Made by a program: the position numbers and the translations under genes. The notes beneath the pieces are model-generated. The model was not told the DNA's origin, searched no databases, and saw nothing but the letters and a program-made list of their open reading frames with translations. From Phorcus lineatus (lineage: Eukaryota > Mollusca > Gastropoda > Trochida > Trochidae), in NCBI GenBank assembly GCA_921293015.1, contig OV121095.1:39343484-39407483 (forward strand): a stretch of 64,000 nucleotides of DNA, read 5' to 3'. Below, piece by piece: positions 25,263 through 37,944 of this stretch (positions are counted from its first letter, which is position 1; the number at the start of each line of letters is the position of its first letter).

Positions 25263-28213
25263 ATATTCATTTATGTGGTTTATGTTTACACGACCAAAGC
25301 TTTTACAACATGTTTGTCCTTTGAAGATTAAAACTGCAAACATGATAATGAACTTAAAGGCTATGAACAAGGGAGAAATTAAGTATAAAGTATACTGTTT
25401 ATTCCATGTAACCTTATCTAAACAGTATCCTGCCTCTTTGTGCACAGTTATTCTATATTTGATATGAATTCTATTTCTGTCCCTGATGCCATTTGGATTT
25501 AGAAAGTTCCGGGAGTAAAAGCTTCCTGTAAGTGTATGTGACACTGTTAACTGTAATTTCGATTGAAAATGGATGGATTATCAGCATGAATATATACTCA
25601 CTGTATTGACTCCCACGACTCGAGGAAGTGAATTCAAATCATTAAACTAAAAGAGACTTTATGTCAAAACTTTTCACGTGTCAAGTCAACGTCAACGTTT
25701 TTTCTTGTATTAAATTCAGCATGACGTTGACTTTTTCGTTACCTTTCCACCAATTTATTAACATATGATAACGTTGGTAAGGAAATCATTGTTTCTTATC
25801 CTAATTAAAAGAAAAGTCGAATTTTGATTTCTTAAATTGTAAATAATTAATGCACTTTAAACATATTTGTACGTCTTTTTTAACCAATTATCAGTCAAGA
25901 TTCTATTGAAATGAAGGATTAGTACACTAGTAAGTATCAGATACTCTGACTTTCTGTCTACATTACATTCTCTCGTGTACATGTTGCTATGCAAAGTAGG
26001 TAGCACCACCTAGGAAATAGATAAATTATAAGATATATATATAACATTTGACTATTTTTCTCTTGATCAGAGAAATGTTTGATATTAATTCTGGCAACGA
26101 GGTAAGTGGCTGCCTAATATTGGGAATGGCTGTAATCAGCTCTAAAGATGGCACCATAATGAATTATCTGATAGATATATACATGTTTAGTACTATCTTT
26201 AGGGATATATCCACGAAGGTAAGAAAAGGTCAAAATCCTTTTCTTCGACATATCTGTTAATCGTTATTAATGATATTTCGGATTCAAAATAAATAAGCAT
26301 TGCAATGCTTTCAACTAGCAGGTGTTCTGTCTTCTACCTAACGGATTTAAGTCGTTATATTGCTAAAAATTGCACAAACACATAAATGGAAAATAGATCT
26401 ATGTGACTGATGTTTTAGAGAACTGTTGTGAAATGAAATCGGGTCAATAAATGACGAAGGAAAATTGCTTATTTCAATAGTTGTAACAATGAACTTGAGT
26501 CCGTTTTAGTTTAACCACGAGGAGTGTCCCATGAGAAGCAGTTGAAGCAGCAAATGAGCAAGTGTTTTAATGTTTTTATTTTAATCTTTGTATATTTCAA
26601 CCTTCATAATGTTGATATCAGTATTATATTGTTTGACCTCTTATATTAAATAATGCATTCTCCAACAAAACACATTATCGTCATTAACATATAGATACTA
26701 GATTCATATTGCCTTACAACACAAAAACCATACGAGAGTATGAGACATTAAATACCCACATAAACGAATCATAAGAAGTCACAAATCAAACATAACAAAA
26801 TAGAAAATACTGATTTATGTCAACACACAATCTATTTGCTTAGATATAGTTTTCATCGAGCATTTTCCTAAAAGTTCATCTGATAACGTATTCCTATCTT
26901 AGTGTTCATATAATCATTTAGGCCACAGAATGTCTGTCAACAAATGAAGAGTTACCTTACTTGGATTATCCACTCTCCGACGATGTGGCTAAGGTATAAG
27001 AGGTATTGGACATCAATCTGTATCTTACTGATCATGACAGACAATATCATTCAATTGATGTCAAAGTCTAGGAATTGTCAAGCTTTTCTTCTCCGAAGGT
27101 CATATTGGGTCAGGAGTATAGTGGACATCCGTCGTCGATATCACAGCTTGTACCAGTTGTCTGAAAGTGATGGCATAAAGATACTTGATTTACTGACTAC
27201 GCATTGTATAATCTTTTTGCTATGATTGAATGAAGACCGTAACTTGCTAGACGTGTTGTTAGAGTGCTATTCCATTACACTGGATGTTTGCAGAGAATAT
27301 TACATGTTCGATAAAAGAATAAGTAGATGGAACGTATGTTCCAGTAGTTGATTTGAATTTAGCATATATCACCAACCCCTCGTCTTTAATAACCAGGGAC
27401 ATATCGACGTAATAATAAATAAGTTGATAGTATCTCCCTTTCTTACATAGCTGACAGATATGAATATGTAAATATAGAAATCCAGTTATGACATGCTTTT
27501 AACAAAAGCAGATATGTCAAATACCGTGGCTAGTGTCATCCAGTAGCTACGTTTGGTTGATTAAGAATGGGAGTTTGCAATACAAATTGATAAGAAGCAT
27601 TGGGCATTTAAAAAGCATTATAAAGTCCTTGGTAACACGACTGATTGGTTCTGTAATGGTTATATTTGGCAAAGGGCTTTCTGGGATTGTCTTGACTTCA
27701 CTTTAATGATGCATAGATTGATTTACCTGTTGCGATAGGAACCCAATCTGCAGGTACGTTCTGACAATTGTGTTTCCAATCAAGTAATGCAATTTTAAAA
27801 ATCATATTTCTGAAAGCAAATAATCCTGCAAAGGACGTTTTGTTTTTCATGCACTGAGGACTAACATTATGAACATTTATAGTTTCATCATATTTACAGT
27901 ATGTAAACACAAACGATTCATGGTGATATTACGTGAATTTACAATTGCAACCCAGGGTCATATTTTTATGGAGAAATAGCTCCATGATGATACAACTGTG
28001 CAGGAAAGCGTTTGATATATCAATCTGATTCCATTAAGTCTGCAGACGTCTATTCAATACAATTGATATAGTGTCATAACTCAAACCATGCGAAGCTGGT
28101 ATCTCTTACATCTCTGTAACATGACAATAAGGGAGTGAGATTTAGATGTTTAACGATAAAAACATTTTTTGTCTTGCAAATATAGTTATTAATACGAAAA
28201 TAATAGCATTTAT

Positions 28214-29122
28214 TATCCTATACTTCTATATGGGTCAGAATTATGGGGAGTTTTTGTAAATAAACAAATTGAAAGGGTTCATACAAAATTTTGTAAATAT
28301 GTTTTAAGATTAGGTTATAGATCTTCCAATGACGCAGTATTAGGTGAATGTGGGCCCACGCCTCTTCTTGTTAACATTTATTTTCGTGTAATAAAATTCT
28401 GGCTAAGAATTGTAAGAATGCCAGAAAATCGTTTAACAAAACATTGTTACTATATGCTTAAAACTTTTGATTGTCAAGGCTATTATAATTGGGCATCTTG
28501 TGTTAGATCAATATTATTCTCGTATGGTTTTGCATATATTTGGCAAGCCCAGGACGTCGGCGATGTAAAACAATTTATTAGAATATTTAAATTAAGAACG
28601 AAAGATGTATGTATGCAAGATTGGTTTGCCCGTGTGAGTGAATCTTCCACTTTACAAGTTTATTGCACCTTTAAGACCACCCTTCTTAACGGAAATTAAA
28701 TCAACTAAATTGCGTCGCACTCTTTCCAAATTTCGCTGCTCAGCTTCTGAACTAAAGATTGTATCTTATAGACGCTCCATTTCGACAATTATTACTGACG
28801 CTATGTGCCCGTGTTGTGGGGATGACCTTGAAGATGAATACCATACTCTATTAGTTTGCCCATTATACATTACCTTACGAAGTAAATATATACCAATGTA
28901 TTTTCACAAGTACCCATCAAACCAAAAGTTTATTCAATTGCTGTCCAGTCAAAATCCTACTACCATAAATAATTTAGCACTTTATATTTCAAAAATGTTT
29001 AATATGCGATGTGAACATCTCGCGCTCTCGTAACAAACCAATGATCAGTCTGTATTTATGCAAATGTACTATAGGCCTCACAGGCCATCATTTACGAAAT
29101 AAAGAGTCAGAGTCTGAGTCTG
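28214..29122 (+). pseudogene. 5'-truncated non-LTR retrotransposon (LINE), 14-bp TSD
   Basis: Plus-strand remnant of the C-terminal region of a LINE reverse-transcriptase polyprotein. After ILLYGSELWGVF and IERVHTKFCKYVLRLGYRS it continues through a long frame (28214 to about 28680). A frameshift or indel near 28650-28690 moves it to a second frame that ends at 29033 and carries the Cys-rich tail CPCCGDDLEDEYHTLLVCP. The 3' end is a short UTR with GGCCTCACAGGCC and AATAAAGAGTCAG, then a GAGTCT-type repeat tail. The exact duplication ATAATAGCATTTAT brackets it at 28200-28213 and 29123-29136. CR1/L2-like style is inferred. It lacks the endonuclease and catalytic RT core, so it is dead on arrival. 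Confidence 0.92.
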
Positions 29123-32100
29123 ATAATAGCATTTATCTATAAACGTTAATTTATCTAAAAAACATAGAAATTCAGAATAAAGAAGTTTTTAAATATTTTT
29201 TTTGTTCTAGAAATCCACATTTAATCACAATCCAAATATTGAAAGAGATTTTAATTTTGAAAGCAAATTCAATAGTTTGAAAAATATAGGGCCCTCTGGT
29301 TGATTAGTTCATTTAGAACGAGAAGGATGCATGACTAAAAGCCTGAATGTTCATTAAGCCAAAACTGATTTATAAATAGATTATTTTCCCTTTTTAATGA
29401 ATTCTTTTAAATGTTTTATTTTGATTCCAGGCGTATTTCCCTTTACATAAACATCAGTAACACTAGTATTCGTGTAGATGTTTTCTCTCTCAAACATTCT
29501 CTTGTGTAATTTGCAGCACCGGTCTCTAAGGTGAATTTATGACATTAAGTATACTAGAGGGTTGTTCAATGGTATATCTGATAGCATTTATCAAACATTT
29601 TCTAACACAAGAAATATTTCAGTTTTAAGAAAATGAATGAAAAAGAGTGCGAATCACTGATTGATAGGTGCCCGTGAACATGGTGTAGTGAACATTTGTA
29701 GTCTTCAGGAAGAGTCTCTGATTAGCAACAAAGACGTTTCAAAAAGACCTTACCAGGCATTGTGCTCTGCAGAGATTTTGAAAAAATAAGTCGTGTTCAA
29801 TGACTAAAAGATCATGTCCTTCTGCTAAGTTTAATGCGAAGGTTTAAATAGGTTTTAGTTGAACAGCAGGAGATGTATCATTGTTCAAAGTACTAAATGC
29901 TTCTTCTTTTTCTCAAAATAGCCTCTCACTGTGCACACCATTTTAGTTCAGGCATTCATGATGGAATGTTTCATCTGTTTCTGCCACATTAAATTACTTG
30001 AATTAATTGGGTCTCAGTCTCTGGATCAAATTATTCTTTCCATTTTTAATGTGTCCACGTAAAATGTTCACTTGGCTCTCTTATGTTACAGTTTTTGGTT
30101 AAAGCAGAGTGACAAGATGTCAAATGTGATGTTTGTTTCAAAATGTCAAGTTTTTTTAATCGAAATAATATATCTTGATTTCCAAAAAGGCTCCAAAATA
30201 GTGTGTGCTCGACATTGTACTTTCGTAATAAATAATCACAAATACCTGTATATACATATACTCTTCAGATCATGGTGATGACGTCCTTCTTTTGTGTCAT
30301 TAATGTTTTTTAGGGGTGTCATTATTTACTGGTGCTTCGTTTGGTAAGTTGGTGTCTCACCATGACGTCATCAGCAGTAGAAGCTGTTTGGCATTATGGC
30401 ATTGACGTTAAGCAGTTAGTTTTTGTGAATATGGAATCCGATTATTCAAAGGCTTGATGTTGGAATTTGAAACTAGATGCCGTAAACTCATATCAGCTTT
30501 CTTGAAATGTCTGTAATTGGTAGATGGATTTGGTTCACTTTGCCAGTGCGAGCAGGTTCTACACGAACAGAGCTGATGGCGACCTCGGCTTCTAGGAATC
30601 CACACTCTATTCTATAATAGAGAAAACGGGATAAAGCCCTTAACAATCTGAGAATGGATCCCTCTCCTCAGTCAGTGTAACAAAGCAGCGAGCTACGAAC
30701 CTGTCACAATCTAGGACTCGACAGCTTTTCTCCATCATTTGGATGCATACACAAATAAAAACCTTAATAATCTAGATAATTCTACTAACAAGCAAATTCC
30801 TAGATTGTGATCATTCCCAGATTGATCATGTCTTACAATCTGCACATTGTTTAAACAAACTAGGAATGAAAAGAATTCCTATAAGTTACACATTCAAATG
30901 AGGCATTCAAAGGAAAGTCATACAGCTAATGTAGGTCAACATCGGAATATAAAGTCACCTGTTCATTACATTTGAATGGAGAAACCATTGGTTATATCTA
31001 CATGACGAAACAGGTGGAATTGTACAAAAAGTATCCTTATAATGAACCTAATTGAAATATTAGAAGAGCAAATAAGAAAATTGAAGCTCGCATTTCACAA
31101 ATCTACTCTCACCAAACACATTCAGATTAAGAATAAAACAAATCAATATTAAGCAATGTATTGTACGTTTGACATGTGAAGATACTCGGAAACAGATATT
31201 TTGGTTATTAAATAAAGTATCATTTCTTGAGGTATCATTTTTATGTGGTAATTAGCTGTCAAGAACATAACATTCAACTGTCACTTTTTGGGGGGAAAGG
31301 TTCAGTTTTCAATTAGGAAATGAATTAAAATCAGTTCTTGTGACCCATCTAATTTGTATTTCTCTATCATGATTCAACTGTATTGTTTTCTTTGTGTCTT
31401 TATTCTTAAGTGTATAATGTCATTTTATTTACTGACGCTCTTTATAGAATCTGCAATCAAACCCTCAAAAACAAGAATTCTAAGAATTGCCTAAAAAAAT
31501 TTGAAAATGAATGGATAACGTTTCTGAGATGCCGAAAGAAATGACCATTCTGTACTTACCGATTGTGACATTTCTGGAAGATGGGTACATGTATCTACAA
31601 AAATATTTGGTCTTATAATTATGAGCTTTTTAACTAATGAAAACCAAGTTATGTTATAATCATTGAACATCTACTTTTCATCAATTTTCATGCATAATTA
31701 CAATTAGCTGTGTCACGATTAACAATTTTGAAAATATTTTAAAATTATGATCATAAACATGAGTGGGAAATAGTTCTTTTACATTTTGTGAGTTTGTCCG
31801 AGATGTGTTAATTTCATTTTGTGTTTGATTGAAAAATTTCCTTATATCATTGTTTACAACATATCAGAAGACTACTTATCCATCAACATGATATTATGGA
31901 ATGGTTACTTTTAATGCAGACACAGGCAAATAAATAAGTAGGTCAAATCAAAATAAACACTAATGGCTGAAATGAAATATGAAGCTGTGTCGTCAGTCAA
32001 GATAAATCAATATAGAATTAAATAGTTACTGGATAGTTTCTATGGCTTACTTGTTTAACTTATATCTGTAAAACATACGTCAACTTAAAGTTTTATTATT

Positions 32101-32518
32101 TTATAGTTTTATTTATTTTGATTTTGATCTCTTTACAACAGTTAAACTTCACTGTTTCAATACTTGTTGTTGATGAAACGTTTTTGCCAAAGGAGGATTT
32201 TATAGTTTGTCTTCCTCATCAGACTGAGCAAAAACATTATTTTACGAGAAGAGTTATTGGAATTTGTTCTTTAGTATACTCGAATTTCGTCAAGGAATGG
32301 CATCAAAATGTTAAGTGTCAATGCAATGACCCTAATTGATACCAAAACACCTCATTTGGCAGGAATAATTGGAATTTTTCTCATTCATATACATTACTAC
32401 ATCATTTGTGACATAGACCTCATCAGACAGGTACATCAAAAGCCACAAACCACTACATGATGATTAGATAGAAAAGAAAACCCCCACAAACCTCTAGTTA
32501 ACTCCTTACCATTCGCAG

Positions 32519-33295
32519 ACACAATAACAAGCAACATATATGTAGTACATTATTATTACCTACTGATCTTGTTTGTTCGCGCTATGGTCATTTAGTTTGA
32601 CCCCAGGTCTCTCTGCCTTGTGATTAGGAGGGAACCCAAACTTCTTTGAATATACCTACCAATACCTTCACGCTATTAACAAACATGTTCTGCATCTAAG
32701 GTACATTTAAAGTGTTGAAGTTATTGGTACATTTACTATCAATTATTATATAAACATACGTACACAATATACATATACATTTCCAAAAAAGATTTTTTTC
32801 AAGTAATTGAATCATATTTTCATTTTTATGCTTTGTAATTTTTCCTTACAAATTATTTGTACAGAGAATTAAGAAAGAGTATATCATTTTTAATTAATTT
32901 CTTTCAATTTTTAACTTAGAGAACCATTACCAAATATTAATGTGTGCACATTATTCTATTGAAATGAGTATTTCAAAGAACCAAAGAATCTTCCAGCAAT
33001 TAGTAGATGCGCGCAGTCTTTACAAACAAAATATTTGGAGCTTATATTAACACAAAAGCAGAGCAAAATACTTCAAGGACATGTTAACCACAATAAACTA
33101 TGAACACAACGTAGCTAAGAGCAAAAATCAATGTTCAAACGATTATGAAGTTACAGCTGTGAATGATCTCTCCAGATCTAGAGATCAGTATAATGATATG
33201 GATGAGGGTCCATCCTCCTCTTGACCTTGAGTTATACAGTGAGAGTAAACAAGATCAGCCGTGAATGATAATGTACATTAATGCTAGTTACTGTG
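32519..33295. mobile_element. Copy 3 of the ~75-bp TIR element
   Basis: The left arm at 32519-32600 (ACAATAACAAGC ... CTGATCTTGTTTG) is mirrored at 33221-33295 (GAGAGTAAACAAGATCAG ... GCTAGTTACTGTG). It is colinear with the 18161-18858 copy, and the interiors match as well (for example GAATATACCTACCAA at both). Confidence 0.6.
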
Positions 33296-36200
33296 CCATA
33301 CCGTGAATAATGGCAGAGATCTGTGTTCATTATGCTATTAGATGAAGTCGTCACATTTACAATGTGCTAGTTCTTTTTGACACCTGTGGCTAAACTATGT
33401 CATGAACAAAGTATATAGATCTTAATAATTCTCACATTTTCGGTCAAATTGGGTGTTATATTCTCAAATAAGTTAAACCAGTAATAATCGATAGAAAGAT
33501 TTTGTGAGACCTTAGCTTTTAATGTTATTAAGTTGCATCCAACTGTTTATTAACTTAAATTATTGACAGATAATAAATATAATAATAACAATAATAATAT
33601 AATTTTACCAAGACGTTCAGAGTGAATTACTGTAATTGATAAAACTCTATCTTCTGCTGTCCCTATCAGCAGCTAAATAAAAAATAATTTGTATGAAATT
33701 TCCTGAGGATATTTCATAATTTTAAGCCACGGTAATGACTATTTCTGTCTCTTTTAAAATTTAAACGATACGTGAACTTTTTGGTTTGATAGTAAAGAAG
33801 TTGCAAACATGCCACTTATGCTAAATGATAAAGGTGAACATTGTAAGCCGATCCACCGTGAATTAAATGTTAGTAAGCCACTGATAAAAATACACGTTTA
33901 TGTTGTCATATCTAATCAGTCCTAAACAAATTAAAATTTCAAATATCAGAGAAGCAAAAATGCAAATGGTGATCAAATCGTAAATGGTAGGAGTATTCAG
34001 AACATTTAAAGTCATCCTGGAATGCATCCAACAGCTTCCTTCGTCTAATGAGGGTTAATGCTTGTATTGTGGTAAAGGGAGGCCATACACGTTATTAATG
34101 GAAACTGTTTTCAGTACACTGAATTTTGATTTCCCTGCCCCAGAATCAGTCATGACAGTGAGCTTGGGCTTTTTGACCCCCAGGCCAATGTCGGAGACTG
34201 TGCCGTTGATACCGGAAGCTGATTTGATGCATTTTTTATGAATATGATATCATCACATGTTCTTGTTGAATAAACATTTTGTTGTTTTTTTATCTCACTT
34301 TTGTAGTTATTCTGCACTCTAGATTTAAATACATGGTAGCGTTTCGTTTGCTCGTGAGTTAATGTTCCACCTCCTCAAAGTTCAAGTCGACATTGTTTGT
34401 TTCAGCAGATGTAAGTATTGGTCAGTTCTCTTGATGATCCAACCTGACCTTGCAGGATACTGATGTTGGTAAATATACATTGAATGGAGCGTATTTGCAA
34501 GAAGTCAATAAAAGGGTAATGATATATGTACTTCTCTAGCATGAGCTGAGCCAGAGCTGTTTGCTGAATAGAAGCTTAAGCTGAGTCGTCTCCAAATTTG
34601 GCAAACTTCGACGTCATTTGCCTCCACAATTGTCCATAAGTCAACACTCAGGGCTATGATTATTTGCTCTTTGTGTTTCAAGACCATACCCACACCATCA
34701 TTGCCATCGTTCTGTTGACTAACCAAACAACTAGCCAGCTTCTACAATAAAGGGATGCCTATTACATATGTAGCAGAAAAATCATCAGGTTTTTCTCTTG
34801 TACCTATTTATGACTACAATTCGACGTCTCTATGTTCTTGGTTTGTGAATGTAAAATGAACGCAGTTTATGATTCCAATGGTTTGGATATCTGCTGACCG
34901 ACACCGTTACATGACATTATAAATTCTAATCTAATTTCAGGGTAACAGTTTGTTAGAAGAAACATTACCCGTTCTTCTGGCAGCATGTGTTATGTAGTAA
35001 TTAGCTGTCAAAAACATCACATTTGATTGTCACTTCTATGGCAAGAAAAGCTTAAATTTACTATAAAAATAAAATTGAAAGTTTTTATGAACGTTTCTAA
35101 AATGAGATCATCATTGAAAATTGGTCTTACTTTTTTCTACCCATTCTAATTTCGTTATGTCAAAATGCAAATAAATCCTTAAAGGGGTTATTGTAACTGA
35201 AAATCAATTCGAATGAAGACCACTGACCCTGCTATTCGATAGGTATACACACTCAGTGAATGCAGAGGAAAATTCTTTCAAATTTTACAAGGACATGTCA
35301 ATTCCAACAGTTCAATTAAAGGAGTAGCCATTGGTGCTTTAAGGACCACGCAAAAAGAACAGCTGATGAAAACTCACAAGGTTTGGATAATAAAATCGAT
35401 GATTATTCAAGATGTCCAAGAACTGACCAGGACACTATTTAATAAATGTTTACAGATCCAGACATTTATGAAGAAACAGTAATCAATCTCGGGTCAAACG
35501 CTCTGAGGTTTAATAAAGTGCAAAAGAAATCGACTTTTGAATGATTAACTTCATTTCTTACTATAGGAACATGTACGGGACACGTTTAATGACAGTCAAG
35601 TTTATGGTACATAAGTCATATATTCCTATATACTGGTCACTGGTCACCATTCATTATTTGTGTTGAAAATTTTTATTGTAATATTCGGTATTGATTTGCA
35701 AGTCAAAACTCATTGCACGCTCAAATATTTAATGAATTACTAAGTGATATATATTTATATGATAAAACGTTAAGGGCTAAATTTCTTGATGGGATAAAAA
35801 AAGTTTTATGGTGGCTTTAAAGGCGCGAGTATGTTAAAATGTAAGGTAATGACAGTGCTGCATGCTGATGACGAGTCATCCTTTGTTTTGGTTTTCCCTC
35901 GGTTTAACGTCAGTTTCATTTTTAAAGATACTTTGTCTATGATCACCGATGGAGTGAAAACGTCTCTGAACATGCCTGTCGACACCCAAAACATTCTTCA
36001 CTATCATACTGAACAGATAAATATAACCATAAATGGAACATAATGTTTTTTAAAACATGGGATCTTTATATTGTAGAAGGTCAGAAGGTTTGGAATAAAA
36101 CAACATTTTATCAAAATAAGATGAATGACATTTGGATCAGAAAGATGACATCCATATGGATTTACTAGAATAAGATTTGAGTCGGTTTCATATGCAATGC

Positions 36201-36929
36201 AGTCTTTTCAGTTTTTCGTTGTACTAGTTATCGTGACGTCTGTGTCAAAGATTTGCTTTAGAACAGGCATCAATGATTTTATTCTGTATTCTTAATCTGT
36301 AATATGCATCGTTTATGATGTCTCTGAGTTTTTTCATATCTTTACATTGTACATGTTGTACATTTCAGTATAATAACTGTATATGTAATGGTGAAACAAG
36401 TAATACGATTTTACTTTGTTTTACAAGAGGTATTGAGAGTGAGGGCTACTCCTCTGTTCAAAATAGTAGCGATAGTCTTGTGTTGAAGATTCGTGCCGCT
36501 TTGTGTACATCATGTATGATCTTGTTGCTGGGCAGTAATAGATGAAAATTGTTTACGATGGAACGACATGGTGGTCGGTCCTGTGTGTCCTATGACAGGG
36601 ACGCGGTGATTTCGTAGACAAAACCATTTCGTAGACACGATATCCGGTGAATTCGCAGGCAAATCGAGCAGTGAATTCGTAGACAGGTTTTAAAATAGGA
36701 TTATAAGTAATAATAACAAACTTTTATTTATCAAACTCAAGGATTCGAACACTAATAGGTTCGATTAAAGAAATAAAGTGAATAAAAACTATAAATAGTC
36801 AATTTTGTTGTGTTTTGACACGATTAAAGTAATCCAATATTTATGTGTTGTTTTCAATTCTTTTAGTTCTTGTTTGATCTTTTAATGAAATAAATTAAGG
36901 TAAGTATGATTACATTTATCAACACCAGC

Positions 36930-37207
36930 ATAGAGACGAGAAGACATCCGGGAAGATGCAAGACGGTAAGTCACTGAAAATCAAAACAAATAGCGCGGCT
37001 ATTATAGCAAATCATCTTTTCTACAAATTGTAACATGCTGCCGCTGCAGATGAGGCTGGTGACCGATGGCCAGCTGGAAAGTCGCCAGACATCAGCACAG
37101 AAGGCGAAAGCAAACAAGTTTTTCGAGCCGTGGGACAATAACCAAGAGGAGAGGATCACGGCCAGTCAGCTCCTCAGGGTGATTTCCCGAATCAACGGTC
37201 CTCCTAT
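36930..37207 (+). other. Exon-like captured sequence inside the TIR element
   Basis: This stretch is markedly richer in GC and codon-like compared with the AT-rich element around it. It contains a donor-like GTAAGT after GCAAGACG (36966), then 80 bp, then CTGCAG as an acceptor-like site (37045-37050), then an open frame with QMRLVTDGQLESRQTSAQ followed by KANKFFEPWDNNQEERITAS. The frame runs to the LINE target site. I do not recognise the protein. It could be a gene fragment captured by the transposon or a piece of its own lost transposase. Confidence 0.35.
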
Positions 37208-37208
37208 A

Positions 37209-37944
37209 ATGAATGAATGAATGAATGTCTTTATTTCCTCCGATAAACGAAGATCACATAAATGCAATTACAAAGTCATTGATACAGGCAACAAAATATA
37301 TACAAGACAAAACATATCAAAAACTGTACATTAATGATGATTTCAGTGTAGATAGATACACAGCAAATAGTAATACAATGTTTTTCTTTATTGGTACAGT
37401 TATGTCAGGTATCACATTAGCGCCACTGAATAGAGCTATAATATCATCATCATTATCAATCATTTCAATTTGAACATACAATTCAATATCAGTTGTATCA
37501 ATAAGATTACTGTAAAAAGTGTTTCTTTGGTTCATAAAGTGCTCGCAGTGAAGAATAACATGACAATCATAATCAAAGCAGTGTGTTTGACAATGTATAC
37601 ATTCTCGTGAGGTTTTACCTCGAGAGTTTACCAGTATAACGAGTTGTATTTCAGTTCTATATTCAGGGTTATCATACAATAAATCATACAGACTATGCAT
37701 GCGTAGCTGAGGTTGTACTTTAGCATATCTAGCCATATCCTGTCTAGCAGACAAAATTGTCTTCCATTGATTTTCCTCTGAGGATGTAATAGATTTAAGC
37801 ACAATATTGCGCCATGCTAGTTTTGAGGGAAAGTAACCATAATGTACATAATCAATAACGAATCTGTGTAAATCATATTTTCTCGCTGTGCTTAAGAGAC
37901 AAGCACATATACTTCCTGACTTATTAAGTGATTCAATATTGAAT
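37209..37944 (-). pseudogene. 5'-truncated LINE fragment (minus), 43-bp target duplication
   Basis: The minus-strand frame is open from about 37940 to the stop at 37317. It contains KYDLHRFVIDYVHYGYFPSK and a Cys/His cluster (CIHCQTHCFDYDCHVILHC) like the C-terminus of molluscan LINE polyproteins. The 3' end reads AATAAAGACATTCATTCATT, an ATTC-repeat tail typical of CR1-type elements. The insertion is bracketed by the exact direct repeat TCAGCTCCTCAGGGTGATTT... of 43 bp at 37166-37208 and 37945-37987. The frame has no internal stop, so the insertion looks recent. Confidence 0.9.

Larger units (their letters stand above)
8280..26400. repeat. Unit B of a large decayed tandem duplication
   Basis: Colinear with unit C (26.5-40 kb). 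Anchors: 9117/26978, 9530/27375, 9866/27553 (GGGAGTTTGCAATACAAATTG), 10100/27850, 10560/29235, 12000/29865 (TTTCATGATGGAATGTTTCATCTG-like block), 12590/30275, 16630/30985 (GTTTATATCTACATGA region), 17670/31980, 18190/32560, 21470/34390 (TTTCAGCAGAT), 22480/35855 (GTGCTGCATGCTGATGACGA), 25480/39010 and 26060/39655. The block at 19560 recurs inside the unit at 26060. Unit B alone carries the Tc1 copy (19.85-21.1 kb), the solo LTR (23.86-24.98 kb) and the stretch 11.06-11.75 kb. No intact gene is shared by the copies, so the ancestral content is unknown. Confidence 0.8.

Noticed and set aside
25227-25544. 105-codon minus-strand frame
   Set aside because: The matching block in unit C (38.9-39.1 kb) does not keep the frame; composition is that of AT-rich noise.
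30640-30845. Short repeated and inverted CAATCT(A/G)G motifs
   Set aside because: The matches are only about 13 bases and irregular; not enough to define an element.
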